DNA from: Candidatus Nitrotoga fabula
GTDB taxonomy: Bacteria; Pseudomonadota; Gammaproteobacteria; Burkholderiales; Gallionellaceae
Direction of reading: 5' to 3'
DNA length: 64,000 nucleotides
Assembly: GCF_905221025.1 (NCBI RefSeq)
Contig: NZ_CAJNBL010000006.1
Span: forward strand, 1 to 64,000
Made by a program: the position numbers and the translations under genes. The notes beneath the pieces were generated by a model. The model was not told the origin of the DNA and searched no databases. It worked only from the letters and a program-made list of their open reading frames with translations. This document shows, piece after piece, positions 28,999 to 37,909 of this stretch (its first letter is position 1; the number at the start of each line of letters is the position of its first letter).

Positions 28999-30534
28999 CT
29001 ACACTTGCGGGTGTGCACGCTCCGCTTCATTCCCCAGTTTATTCAATGCATGCAAATAAGCTTTGGCAGACGCAACCACGATATCCGTATCTGCGCCCTG
29101 ACCGTTGACCACCCTGCCTCCCTTGGACAGACGTACAGTAACTTCACCCTGTGCATCCGTACCGCTAGTTATATTGTTCACAGAATACAACTGTAATTCT
29201 GCCCCGCTATGCACGATCTGCTCAATGGCTTTAAATGTGGCGTCAACCGGGCCACCCCCCTTCGCCTCTGCTATCCGCTCTTCCCCACCAACATTCAATC
29301 GCACCTGTGCCAAAGGCAGAAGTCCTGTTTCCGAATGTGCACGCATACCTACCAAGCGATAATGTTCACTAACCTGCTCTACTACACTTTCGCTGACCAG
29401 CGCCTGCAAGTCCTCGTCAAAAATTTCTCGCTTACGGTCCGCCAGTTCCTTGAAACGTGCAAAAGCATCATTCACCATTTCTTCATTTTCCAGCACAATG
29501 CCCAGTTCATGCAAACGGGTACGGAAAGCATTACGACCGGAAAGTTTGCCCAGAGTCAATTTATTCATGCTCCAGCCCACATCCTCGGCCCGCATGATTT
29601 CATACGTCTCGCGATGCTTCAGCACTCCATCCTGGTGAATGCCGGATTCATGGGCAAAGGCATTTGCTCCTACGATTGCCTTGTTCGGCTGCACAGGATA
29701 ACCCGTGATACTGGACACCAGCTTGGAAGTGGGCACGATCTGCGTAGTGTCGATACGCGAATCGCAATTGAACACGTCCCGACGCGTCTTTACCGCCATC
29801 ACAATTTCTTCCAGGCTGGCATTCCCGGCGCGCTCTCCCAGTCCATTAATGGTACACTCCACCTGACGCGCGCCGTTCATGACCGCTGCCAGCGAGTTGG
29901 CAACCGCCATGCCAAGATCATTATGACAATGAGTAGACCAGATCACCTTTCCGGAATTCGGCACACGCTCTATCAGCTGCCGGATACGCTCGCCCCATAG
30001 CACCGGAATGCTATACCCAACCGTATCCGGGACATTCAGCGTACTTGCCCCGGCCTGAATGACGGCATCAAAAATCCGAACAAGAAAATCCATTTCTGAT
30101 CGCACCGCATCCTCTGCAGAAAACTCAACGTTATCGGTATATTCCCTTGCCAGCCTAACCGCTTTCACGGCAGCATCCACCACCTGGTCTGGATGCATGC
30201 GCAACTTCCTTTCCATGTGGATCGGGGAAGTGGCAATAAAAAGATGGATCCGTCCTGACCTGGCTGGCCGGATCGCCTCTCCTGCGGCACGAATATCTTT
30301 CTCGGTTGCGCGCGCCAGCGAACAGACTGTAGCAGACTCAATGACCTGCGCAACGCTGCGAATCGCATCCGCGTCCCCGGGACTGGCGGCAGCAAACCCT
30401 GCCTCGATCACATCCACGCCCAACTTTTCCAGTTGTCGCGCAATTCGGATTTTTTCTTCTCTGGTCATGGATGCACCCGGACTCTGCTCTCCATCACGCA
30501 AAGTGGTGTCAAAAACTATCAATTTTTCTGTCAT
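28999..30534 (-). CDS. leuA: 2-isopropylmalate synthase
   Basis: LeuA condenses acetyl-CoA with 2-oxoisovalerate, the first step of leucine synthesis. ATG at 30534 is chosen because GGAG lies 6 nt upstream (the frame also opens at 30546), giving 511 residues. The catalytic barrel shows [13 protein letters not shown] and the metal-binding STHCHNDLG. The C-terminal regulatory domain (from about residue 390) that binds leucine is present. A leucine-rich leader peptide upstream indicates attenuation, and a terminator follows. Confidence 0.96.
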   Translation of the reverse strand: MTEKLIVFDTTLRDGEQSPGASMTREEKIRIARQLEKLGVDVIEAGFAAASPGDADAIRSVAQVIESATVCSLARATEKDIRAAGEAIRPARSGRIHLFIATSPIHMERKLRMHPDQVVDAAVKAVRLAREYTDNVEFSAEDAVRSEMDFLVRIFDAVIQAGASTLNVPDTVGYSIPVLWGERIRQLIERVPNSGKVIWSTHCHNDLGMAVANSLAAVMNGARQVECTINGLGERAGNASLEEIVMAVKTRRDVFNCDSRIDTTQIVPTSKLVSSITGYPVQPNKAIVGANAFAHESGIHQDGVLKHRETYEIMRAEDVGWSMNKLTLGKLSGRNAFRTRLHELGIVLENEEMVNDAFARFKELADRKREIFDEDLQALVSESVVEQVSEHYRLVGMRAHSETGLLPLAQVRLNVGGEERIAEAKGGGPVDATFKAIEQIVHSGAELQLYSVNNITSGTDAQGEVTVRLSKGGRVVNGQGADTDIVVASAKAYLHALNKLGNEAERAHPQV

Positions 30535-30546
30535 GCCTGACTCCAA

Positions 30547-30634
30547 TGTAATTATTTAAATCATGTGGCCCGGATAAAAAAAATCCGGCCGCATGCTGCC
30601 TGCGTTAAAGCGGGGTAAGTTCAATGGTTATTTT
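30547..30634 (-). promoter_or_regulatory. leuA leader region with attenuator-like stem-loops
   Basis: This lies between the leader-peptide stop and leuA. On the reverse strand it contains CCGC...GCGG and CGCA-GGCAGCA-TGCG pairings ahead of GGCCGGATTTTTTTTATCC. The T8 run after the C+G-rich stem can end transcription, whereas pairing GGCC-GGAT with ATCCGGGCC across the T run would form an alternative hairpin. I cannot fold it, so which form is terminator and which antiterminator is left open. Confidence 0.5.
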
Positions 30635-30715
30635 TTAGCGCGCGAGGCGCAGCAGCAGCGCTGCGAGCAGGCTGGAGGTAGAATGCGATTGCGAGATCTG
30701 ACGGAAAAAATGCAT
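30635..30715 (-). CDS. leuA leader peptide (26 aa, Leu-rich)
   Basis: ATG at 30715 opens a 26-codon frame ending in TAA at 30635. It begins MHFFRQISQSHS and then runs SSLLAALLLRLAR: six leucines in nine positions, including CTG CTC and CTG CTG CTG. This is the composition of a leucine-sensing attenuator leader. It lies about 100 bp before leuA on the same strand. Slow translation at the Leu codons would favour leuA expression when charged leucyl-tRNA is low. Confidence 0.8.
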   Translation of the reverse strand: MHFFRQISQSHSTSSLLAALLLRLAR

Positions 30716-30770
30716 AGTGAATAATATAACGGCTTTTATTTAGTAGCGCAATACTCAGGCGACGTAAAGA

Positions 30771-31190
30771 TCATCGCAGCAGAATCAGTTCTGGAACTGC
30801 ACCCGCTCCATTCCAGACTATGGCGTTCTGCCCGTAATTCCTGCCTAGATCTCGGGCCTCTCCCAGAGTAAGCCCGAAAACCAGAAAACTGGCCTCGCCC
30901 GGCCAGAGATTGGACGGATGCTTTCCAGTACCATCGATAAAGGGGAAACCACGAGCAGCAAGTTCACGCGCCAGGGAGATATGGCGCTCCCGGTTTAAGA
31001 CAGGGTCAAGCGGGCGACTGAAGGGATTCGCGGCTGTAATAAAAGCGCTGCCACTGGAATGATAGGTTTTATGCAAAGCAGATAACTCAGCACATGCCTT
31101 ACCGATATTCAGAGTAAAAGGACAATCACCGTACACCTGGTAATCCGTTTCAAGATAAGCCTGAATTGTGGCGTGATCGACCTGTGTCAT
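30771..31190 (-). CDS. DUF3293 family protein
   Basis: The frame is open from 31241, but ATG at 31190 (MTQVDHATIQAYLETDYQV) matches the family start, with a purine-rich GGGGGA upstream, giving 139 residues. The blocks SGSAFITAANPFSRPL and EASFLVFGLTLGEARDLGRNYGQNAIVW are typical of DUF3293. It has no known function. It lies between leuA and the formaldehyde-oxidation genes and does not overlap either. Confidence 0.8.
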   Translation of the reverse strand: MTQVDHATIQAYLETDYQVYGDCPFTLNIGKACAELSALHKTYHSSGSAFITAANPFSRPLDPVLNRERHISLARELAARGFPFIDGTGKHPSNLWPGEASFLVFGLTLGEARDLGRNYGQNAIVWNGAGAVPELILLR

Positions 31191-31329
31191 AAAACCGCCA
31201 TCCCCCTGTCCTCCCATGATCGCTCTGAAAATTGCACACATGCATCAGCATGATGGCAATCGTCACCGACCGGGCACACAACAACAGAAAAACCATCCTG
31301 CAGGCCAGGTAGCACGATACCCGGAACCA

Positions 31330-32181
31330 CTATCGAGCGATACCGCTTAGTTTCCGATAGTGAAACCGGAGATGCTCTTCTGCAAACGTGGAAATAAAAT
31401 AATACCCGTGGTCATAATCAGGATGCATACGCAGTTCCAAAGGCTGCTGCACCTTCTGGCAGGCCAACTCAAATTCCTGCGGAAGCAATTGCTTTTCAAG
31501 AAACTGATCATTTAGCCCCTGATCAATCAGAATCCCGCCCGGAAATGGCGTTTGCCGCTGTTCCATCAGTACGCTGGCATCATACTGCTGCCAGTTCTTA
31601 TGCACGTTGCCCAGGTATCCGGTAAATGCTTTGATACCCCATGGGCATTGGCTCGGCGCACAGATCGGGGCGAATGCGGATACGGATTTAAACAGAGCCG
31701 GATTACGCAACGCCAGCACCAGCGCCCCATGTCCACCCATGGAATGCCCGGTAATGCCAATCCGGGAAGAAATTACCGGAAACTCGCGTACAACCAGCCC
31801 ATACAACTCCAGCATGTAGCTGTACATGCGGTAATGACGATTCCATGGCGCTTGGGTAGCATCAATATAGAAACCTGCCCCGACTCCGAAATCCCAGCTC
31901 TCTGTTTCGCCAAGGATATTGGCTCCCCTGGGGCTGGTATCAGGGGTGATCAGAATCATTCCAAGTTGTGCGGCAACACGCTGGGCGCCAGCCTTGATCA
32001 TGAAAGTTTCTTCGGTGCAGGTCAGGCCTGCCAGGCAAAACAATGCCGGGACTTTATCTTCCAGTGCCTGTGGGGGAAAAAACACCGAAAAACGCATCGG
32101 CAGACCGATTTCTTCAGAAGGATGGCGATAATAGCGCTGCATGCCTCCAAAACATGCATGTTCACTCATCAGTTCAAGCAT
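31330..32181 (-). CDS. fghA: S-formylglutathione hydrolase
   Basis: The enzyme hydrolyses S-formylglutathione to formate and glutathione, the second step of glutathione-dependent formaldehyde oxidation. The 283-residue alpha/beta hydrolase has the nucleophile elbow GHSMGGHGAL, the LTCTEETF loop, and the catalytic Asp/His of the LIDQGLNDQF and DYDHGYYFI regions. It lies 12 bp downstream of adhC on the same strand, so the two form one operon. Confidence 0.96.
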   Translation of the reverse strand: MLELMSEHACFGGMQRYYRHPSEEIGLPMRFSVFFPPQALEDKVPALFCLAGLTCTEETFMIKAGAQRVAAQLGMILITPDTSPRGANILGETESWDFGVGAGFYIDATQAPWNRHYRMYSYMLELYGLVVREFPVISSRIGITGHSMGGHGALVLALRNPALFKSVSAFAPICAPSQCPWGIKAFTGYLGNVHKNWQQYDASVLMEQRQTPFPGGILIDQGLNDQFLEKQLLPQEFELACQKVQQPLELRMHPDYDHGYYFISTFAEEHLRFHYRKLSGIAR

Positions 32182-32193
32182 GGGGCCAGCCGC

Positions 32194-33300
32194 TCAATAC
32201 AATACTACGGAGCGAATCGATTCGCCCAGCTTCATCAGGTCAAAACCCTCGTTGATGCGTTCCAACGGCAACGTATGGGTAATCAGATCATCAATATTCA
32301 ATTTTCCGTCCATGTACCAGTCGACAATTTTCGGAACATCCGTACGGCCGCGAGCCCCGCCAAAGGCAGAGCCTTTCCATTCGCGACCAGTAACCAGCTG
32401 GAAGGGACGGGTACTGATTTCTTCTCCTGCGGCAGCAACACCAATAATGTAGGACTGCCCCCAGCCCTTGTGACAACACTCCAGAGCCTGGCGCATGGTA
32501 GTGACGTTGCCGATGCATTCAAAAGAGTAATCTGCACCACCATCCGTCAATTGAATCAGGTGGCCGACAAGGTTTTCCACTTCATTTGGATTCACAAAAT
32601 CTGTCATGCCGAATTTGCGCGCAATCCCGATCCGCCTCGGATTGATGTCCACCCCGATAATCTTGTTGGCCCCCACCATCCTTGCCCCTTGAATCACGTT
32701 CAGGCCAATACCACCCAAACCAAACACCACTACATTCGCTCCAGCCTCCACCTTGGCTGAAAAAATCACGGCACCTACCCCGGTCGTCACGCCACAGCCA
32801 ACATAACAGGCCTTATCAAAGGGTGCATCCTCGCGGATTTTCGCCACGGCAATTTCAGGGACAACAATATAGTTGGAGAAAGTCGACGTTCCCATGTAAT
32901 GGTAGATAACCTTGCCGCCGATAGAAAAGCGCGACGTGGAATCCGGCATCAAACCCTTCCCCTGGGTCGAACGAATCGCCTGGCAAAGATTGGTCTTGCG
33001 CGAAAGGCAATACTTGCACTGACGGCATTCCGGAGTATAAAGAGGAATGACATGATCATATTTTTTAACCGAGGTAACTCCTGCGCCAGTCTCTACGACG
33101 ACACCCGCCCCTTCATGACCCAGTATGGCCGGAAAAATCCCTTCTGGATCCGCACCCGACAAAGTGTAATAATCGGTATGACAGATTCCGGTCGCTTTTA
33201 CCTCAATCAGCACCTCCCCTTCCCCTGGTCCGGCCAGATCCACCTCTTCAATCGTCAGCGGCGCTCCAGCCTTCCATGCGACTGCGGCTTTTGTTTTCAT
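32194..33300 (-). CDS. adhC: S-(hydroxymethyl)glutathione dehydrogenase (class III ADH)
   Basis: The enzyme oxidises S-hydroxymethylglutathione, the spontaneous formaldehyde adduct, to S-formylglutathione with NAD. ATG at 33300 has GGGAG 7 nt upstream and gives 368 residues (the frame opens at 33351). The catalytic zinc ligands (GICHTDYYTLSG, GHEGAGVV, YVGCGVTTG) and four structural-zinc Cys (ECRQCKYCLSRKTNLC) are present, as is the Rossmann motif GLGGIGLNV. It is the first gene of the adhC-fghA operon. Confidence 0.96.
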   Translation of the reverse strand: MKTKAAVAWKAGAPLTIEEVDLAGPGEGEVLIEVKATGICHTDYYTLSGADPEGIFPAILGHEGAGVVVETGAGVTSVKKYDHVIPLYTPECRQCKYCLSRKTNLCQAIRSTQGKGLMPDSTSRFSIGGKVIYHYMGTSTFSNYIVVPEIAVAKIREDAPFDKACYVGCGVTTGVGAVIFSAKVEAGANVVVFGLGGIGLNVIQGARMVGANKIIGVDINPRRIGIARKFGMTDFVNPNEVENLVGHLIQLTDGGADYSFECIGNVTTMRQALECCHKGWGQSYIIGVAAAGEEISTRPFQLVTGREWKGSAFGGARGRTDVPKIVDWYMDGKLNIDDLITHTLPLERINEGFDLMKLGESIRSVVLY

Positions 33301-33558
33301 CACGTTACTCCCTAAATATGTAATTGCACCGATACCCAACCCGTACGACAAACAACCCTACAAAAAATACCAGTCAAATGAACATGAATCAGGAAGCGAG
33401 GCTATCCACCAAAAATGAAGAGCCCATCCGCCTGTTCCCGGCCCCCAAACATTCCCGTTCACCATGCACCCAGACCTGCCGCATTCAATAAAATTATAGC
33501 CAAATACACAGGTCGATCACTGTAATATCCAGTCAAGCCAGATAGGCACAGCAACACC

Positions 33559-34248
33559 TTACTGGATAACCTCGACCGTTCCGGAAATCTGGACTTTTAT
33601 GGTACTTTCACCTCCCGCAAATTCCGGCGCAGGAATGGCCGTATCGGATAAGGCTGCGCGCGCCATCATTGGTCTCGGACCAGGGTAGGTTCCACCCTGA
33701 TTGATAGACATGCGTACAATTTTGTAGCCGCTCCCCCCCATTGCAGCGCTCACTGCGTTTGCACGCTTTCTGAAAGCATCAATGGCCTCGCCGATCAGCG
33801 TATTTTCCACCTGTTTACGGGTATCTGCCGCCAGGGAAAAATGAACCCCTTCCAATTGCATCTGCTCCTGCATCTGCGCAATCAGCTCACCCATGGACTT
33901 GAAATCCTGGCTCTCCAGGCGTAGCTCGGCATGTCCGCGCCAGCCCTCGATCTTTAAGTTATTTTTCCCATAAACGGGATAAGTGCTCTGATTCCCGCTG
34001 GTAACCCTGACAGTTCCGAATGCAGCGGCTCTTTTGAACTCCGCATTCAGCATCATATTGATTCGCTTCGCTATATTGGCCGGCTTGGGTTCGTTGATCT
34101 CTATGCTCAGCGTGGCAGACATCAGATCGTTGACCACCTTTCGTTCGGCCTCACTGCTGAAATCCACCTGGTTGTAGCTTTCAGTTGCGGCAATAGCAGG
34201 AAAGGACCACAAAAACCAAACATAAAGCAACATGGCAGGGAATTTCAT
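33559..34248 (-). CDS. SIMPL-domain (DUF541) periplasmic protein
   Basis: The start at 34248 is preferred because AAAGGA lies just upstream and a good signal peptide (MKFPAMLLYVWFLWSFPAIA) follows. The product is 229 residues. The SIMPL domain fills the mature protein (VNDLMSATLSIEINEPKPANIAKRIN; KVQISGTVEV end). Relatives such as BP26/OMP28 and YggE form channel-like oligomers or respond to oxidative stress, but the role here is unknown. Confidence 0.8.
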   Translation of the reverse strand: MKFPAMLLYVWFLWSFPAIAATESYNQVDFSSEAERKVVNDLMSATLSIEINEPKPANIAKRINMMLNAEFKRAAAFGTVRVTSGNQSTYPVYGKNNLKIEGWRGHAELRLESQDFKSMGELIAQMQEQMQLEGVHFSLAADTRKQVENTLIGEAIDAFRKRANAVSAAMGGSGYKIVRMSINQGGTYPGPRPMMARAALSDTAIPAPEFAGGESTIKVQISGTVEVIQ

Positions 34249-34714
34249 TTTTTTCCTTTCAGACCCAAAGGCCAGAGATTGTATGAAAACTGTATGAATC
34301 ATCCCCCGATTTTACCAGCAACCTGCACCTCCATACTTCAAATATAAACATAACCGCCCATGTACGAAAAAAAATTCTTACCCAGAAATCCGGAATATCC
34401 TTGCAGAAAAAACGAAAATGAGAAACAACATACCCGTTATGTGCATCTGGGTGACCTCCTGATTCACCTCCGGCTCTTTCTTCTGGCCCGGATAGAGCCT
34501 GCCGGTTTCAGTATCTATATCTGCAACAAAAGCAGGCCACGCCAATAATGCAAAATCCCGAGTAAAATTTTTTAAAATATATTATATTTAACCTAATAGC
34601 CATCTTAAATCTAGGCATACAGGAAGCCAGCCTGATCATTGCAAAACACTTACTTTTCATGCAGGTGCAACTTCATTACTCGACCCTGGCTATTCCATCA
34701 CAAAAAATAAAATC
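34249..34714. other. Intergenic region, promoter-like A+T-rich core
   Basis: These 465 bp separate the divergent SIMPL and lipoprotein genes. A 62-codon frame (34360-34548) has no support. The stretch TTTTTTAAAATATATTATATTTAA (about 34567-34590) is the likely promoter zone. Confidence 0.4.
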
Positions 34715-35554
34715 ATGAATGCAGGAAAAATCGCATCTGTCATATTGCTAACCCTGTCCCTCCTGGGCTGTGCCAATCTCGATGAAGTCAGGGAATATGC
34801 CACCGAATCGGCAAAATTCAGTGCCTACACCGAACTCACTACCCGGTTCCGCGATACCTATGAACGTGAACAACCTTATCTTTCAGGAGAAGCGGCCCAA
34901 CAGGCCCAAGAAAACGACAGGCGGCGCAAGGCTGCCTACAATGATCTGCTGAAAATCCATCGGGGAGTTGCCCTGTACATGCAGACCCTTGCGATTCTCG
35001 CCGGGGAAGACACATTCAGTCTTTCCGGGGAAATTGACTCTCTCGCCGGCGGAATCAAAGCCTATCCTGATCTCGGTATTGACGCAAAGCATGTGGATGC
35101 CCTCGCAGGCATCACAAAAACCGTCACCAAATGGATATCCGCGTCCCGTCAGCAAAATGCAGTTCGCAATATGGTCAGGGAAGGCCACGAGCCACTGCAA
35201 ACCACTCTGGATGGAATGAACTCGCTAATCCGTTATTACCGGAAGACCAACGAAAATGAACATAAAACAGTTCTGGGATTTTTTGAGGTAGAAATGCTGT
35301 TCCTTGACACACCAGAAAACAAACTACTTGAAGCGCTCGCGCGTGCTCATTTGCAAAATAAAGTGCGGGAATACAGTCAGGCACAACAAAAATATGACAA
35401 TGCCGAACAGGGGATCATGCGCATTGCAGAAGGTCACAGGAAACTGTTCGAGGGGATTGACAAGCTGTCCAGTGCCGAGATCCGATCCGCAATCAGCAAA
35501 TTCGCCAAGGATATCAAGTCTGTCAGGCAAAACCTTCAATACGTGCACGAATAA
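34715..35554 (+). CDS. Unknown alpha-helical lipoprotein
   Basis: The 279-residue product has a signal peptide with a clear lipobox (LSLLGC, Cys19; +2 Ala predicts the outer membrane). The mature part is predicted almost all helical, with long charged stretches (for example QQAQENDRRRKAAYNDLLKI and ARAHLQNKVREYSQAQQKYD), consistent with a helical bundle. I do not recognise a family. It is followed 33 bp later by a second helical protein, and the two probably form an operon. Confidence 0.65.
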   Translation: MNAGKIASVILLTLSLLGCANLDEVREYATESAKFSAYTELTTRFRDTYEREQPYLSGEAAQQAQENDRRRKAAYNDLLKIHRGVALYMQTLAILAGEDTFSLSGEIDSLAGGIKAYPDLGIDAKHVDALAGITKTVTKWISASRQQNAVRNMVREGHEPLQTTLDGMNSLIRYYRKTNENEHKTVLGFFEVEMLFLDTPENKLLEALARAHLQNKVREYSQAQQKYDNAEQGIMRIAEGHRKLFEGIDKLSSAEIRSAISKFAKDIKSVRQNLQYVHE

Positions 35555-35587
35555 TACAACCCCTGTTCCACAACCAAAGAGAATGAA

Positions 35588-36073
35588 ATGGCGCTAAAAA
35601 ATCAAAAACAGGTTGAAGCATTCGCTGACAACATAACCGCATGCGCGGATGACATTCATGGCCGGCTCATCGAAGCAATCAAGGACAAGAAAATCGACCA
35701 GATGACAGCCCAGCAAATATTTCAGAATGAAGCCAGCCTGCGGCAACACGCCAATACTCTATACATCGATGCCGCAAATTTTGTAGTAGACGGACTGGGG
35801 GAATCACATACAAGCCTGATCGACCTGATTGGCAGCGCCAGGGAAAGCATCCGAACCATGGAAAAATTGGCGGGCACTATCGGACTGATTGCCAATCTTA
35901 TACTGCTGGCTGCGGCGGCCTGCACCGCCAAACCCGGCCCGATCCTGTCTGCAATGAAGGCAGTACAGTCGGATATACTTGCGCTGAACAACAGCAGGGA
36001 ACCACTATCTGACGGCATTGACGATCTTGCTGGCGATAGCAGTGCCCATCACACAGCTATAATCCGGACGTAA
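35588..36073 (+). CDS. Unknown helical protein with one hydrophobic segment
   Basis: The 161-residue product is predicted helical, with a hydrophobic Gly/Ala/Leu segment at about residues 95-115 (AGTIGLIANLILLAAAACTA). There is no signal peptide and no known family. It lies 33 bp downstream of the lipoprotein gene, and the pair may form an envelope complex, which is an inference from gene pairing alone. Confidence 0.55.
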   Translation: MALKNQKQVEAFADNITACADDIHGRLIEAIKDKKIDQMTAQQIFQNEASLRQHANTLYIDAANFVVDGLGESHTSLIDLIGSARESIRTMEKLAGTIGLIANLILLAAAACTAKPGPILSAMKAVQSDILALNNSREPLSDGIDDLAGDSSAHHTAIIRT

Positions 36074-36148
36074 AATGGGCCGCTCACGGCAACCACTCTG
36101 TATCGGGATACCAGATCCGAACCATATGGCTGTCCGCCACCTGCCTCA

Positions 36149-36676
36149 TTACCCGGCCTTCCATAAAGGCAGGCCGCCGGTTTCAAGGTAAGTCAGGTAA
36201 ACTCGCAGGTCAAATTCCAGCTGATGATAAGCAGGCTCCATATGAGAACAAAGCTGATAAAAAGACTTGCCATGCTCCCGCTCCCGAATATGCGCCAGCT
36301 CATGCACAACAATCATGCGCAAGAAATCCAACGGCATCCACCTGAACAGAGAAGATATCCGGATTTCACACCGGTTTCTGAGCCTTGCCCCCTGTACCAT
36401 TGACTTGCTGCTATGCATGCCCAGCGCATTTCGGACAACATGCAGCTTTGCGTCAAACACCACCTTGTCCAGCTGTCCGGCATTTCGCAAATGCATCTCT
36501 TTGATCTTCATAACATACTCATACAGTGTTTTGTCCGTGCGCACCGTATGCATACCCGGGTATTTATGCAACAACACCCGGGCCAACCGATCTTGCTCGA
36601 TCAGACGTTGCACTTGCTCCACCATTACTACAGGATAACCAGCAAGATAATTAGCCTTATTTACGGCAGGGAGCAT
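36149..36676 (-). CDS. YgjP-type (WLM/DUF45) zinc metallopeptidase
   Basis: The frame opens at 36751, but the ATG at 36676 (MLPAVNKANYLAGYP) fits the family, giving 175 residues. The active-site motif VVHELAHIRE (HExxH) is followed by KSFYQLCSHMEPAYHQLEFDLR, closely like E. coli YgjP. Members are putative metal-dependent proteases that bind the M48-like WLM fold; the substrate is unknown. The start lies just past the stop of the MEKHLA gene. Confidence 0.85.
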   Translation of the reverse strand: MLPAVNKANYLAGYPVVMVEQVQRLIEQDRLARVLLHKYPGMHTVRTDKTLYEYVMKIKEMHLRNAGQLDKVVFDAKLHVVRNALGMHSSKSMVQGARLRNRCEIRISSLFRWMPLDFLRMIVVHELAHIREREHGKSFYQLCSHMEPAYHQLEFDLRVYLTYLETGGLPLWKAG

Positions 36677-36678
36677 GC

Positions 36679-37155
36679 TCAGACTGCACTCCATGAATTG
36701 AATGCTGCCGCCTGACCTCGGCAAACCCCGTGCAGGTTTATAAGATTCCACACCGTTGCACGCTGAATGAAGAAGCGCCGGCCCGACCTGGAAACCCGTA
36801 TCCCGGAATAATTATCGATGAACCCGTGAACAGCAACACGATCCAGAAATTTTTGCCTGTCGGCCCTCAGCACGGGTTCGGCAGATTTTCGCGACGGCAT
36901 CCTGACCATTTCATCCCATGTCATTTCAAACAATTTCTGGGCCATCTGGTTCGCATAGAAAAAAACCGGGTCGGCAGCTGTATCGTGGGCAAGAACAACG
37001 AATGGGGCCAGATACAGCATTCGCCCGGTTTCGGTTTCGTCGGGGCAGGCCAGCATTGATTGCCCAATCAGTCTCTGATAACTGCCGGTGATCAGCTCGG
37101 AAATTTCCGGCCGGTAATGGTTAACTTCGGCAGGTTCACTTCTATCTGTATGCAT
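36679..37155 (-). CDS. MEKHLA-domain protein (PAS-like)
   Basis: ATG at 37155 (MHTDRSEPAEVNHYRPE) gives 158 residues; the longer frame to 37314 adds a stretch with no family match. The PAS-like MEKHLA pattern is clear: PFVVLAHDTAADPVFFYANQMAQKLFEMTWDEMVRMPSRKSAEP and then GIRVSRSGRRFFIQRATVWNL. Ligand and partner are unknown. The gene precedes ygjP with no gap to speak of. Confidence 0.8.
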   Translation of the reverse strand: MHTDRSEPAEVNHYRPEISELITGSYQRLIGQSMLACPDETETGRMLYLAPFVVLAHDTAADPVFFYANQMAQKLFEMTWDEMVRMPSRKSAEPVLRADRQKFLDRVAVHGFIDNYSGIRVSRSGRRFFIQRATVWNLINLHGVCRGQAAAFNSWSAV

Positions 37156-37362
37156 GGAATCGTTTTTACCGGGTTTTGTGCATGATTGCGTACGCGAATA
37201 CTTTATCAGCAAAACGACCCTGTATGAATCATAACCAGAAAACTGCCATTCGCCGTTGTATTGCAATTGCAATGCATACCTTTCATATTCGTGTGGCATT
37301 GCCTGCCCTGACAAGTCTTAAATCTGGTATAAACCCATTCTGGCATCCATCCTGATTGGCAA

Positions 37363-37800
37363 ATGTCAAATAACAATAAACACATCGCTTCGCATTGGGA
37401 ACACTTTGCGCATGAAGCAGACATGGGAATACGCGGTTTCGGCCCTACTTGCGCTAAGGCCTTCGAGCAGGCAGCGCTGGCGCTAAGTAGCATCGTTTCC
37501 AGCCTTGCATCCATCCGGCCTGAGCATAAAATAACCATCGCCTGTGCTGCGCCGAATATAGAACTGCTTTTGGTCGACTGGCTGAACGCCATTATTTTTG
37601 AAATGTCCACACGCCACATGCTGTTCAGCCGCTATGAAGTGCAGATTGACAATGAAAAGCTGACCGGGGCTGCATGGGGCGAAACAGTAAAGATGGGGCG
37701 CCACTCGCCAGCGGTCGAACCGAAGGGTGCTACCTACACCAGCCTTTCCGTGCACCAGAAAAACGCAGGCTGGGTTGCACAATGCGTGGTGGACGTCTAG
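37363..37800 (+). CDS. Archease, RtcB activator
   Basis: The 145-residue protein has the archease fold signature: HFAHEADMGIRGFGPTCAKAFEQAALALSS with the metal-binding Asp and the late block EPKGATYTSLSVHQ. Archease speeds guanylylation and multiple turnover of RtcB RNA ligase. rtcB starts 109 bp downstream on the same strand. Confidence 0.93.
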   Translation: MSNNNKHIASHWEHFAHEADMGIRGFGPTCAKAFEQAALALSSIVSSLASIRPEHKITIACAAPNIELLLVDWLNAIIFEMSTRHMLFSRYEVQIDNEKLTGAAWGETVKMGRHSPAVEPKGATYTSLSVHQKNAGWVAQCVVDV

Positions 37801-37909
37801 CCACCTATATGTTCGAACACGGGGTCAGCAGAAAATACCCGGACCTGCATGCATCACGGAATCAAGGAACGAATACCCAGAGCGGGTGGATGACTGAATC
37901 GAGGCGACC

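Noticed and set aside
31552-32760. 402-codon forward ORF across fghA and adhC
   Set aside because: It spans two well-supported reverse-strand genes and has no domain of its own.
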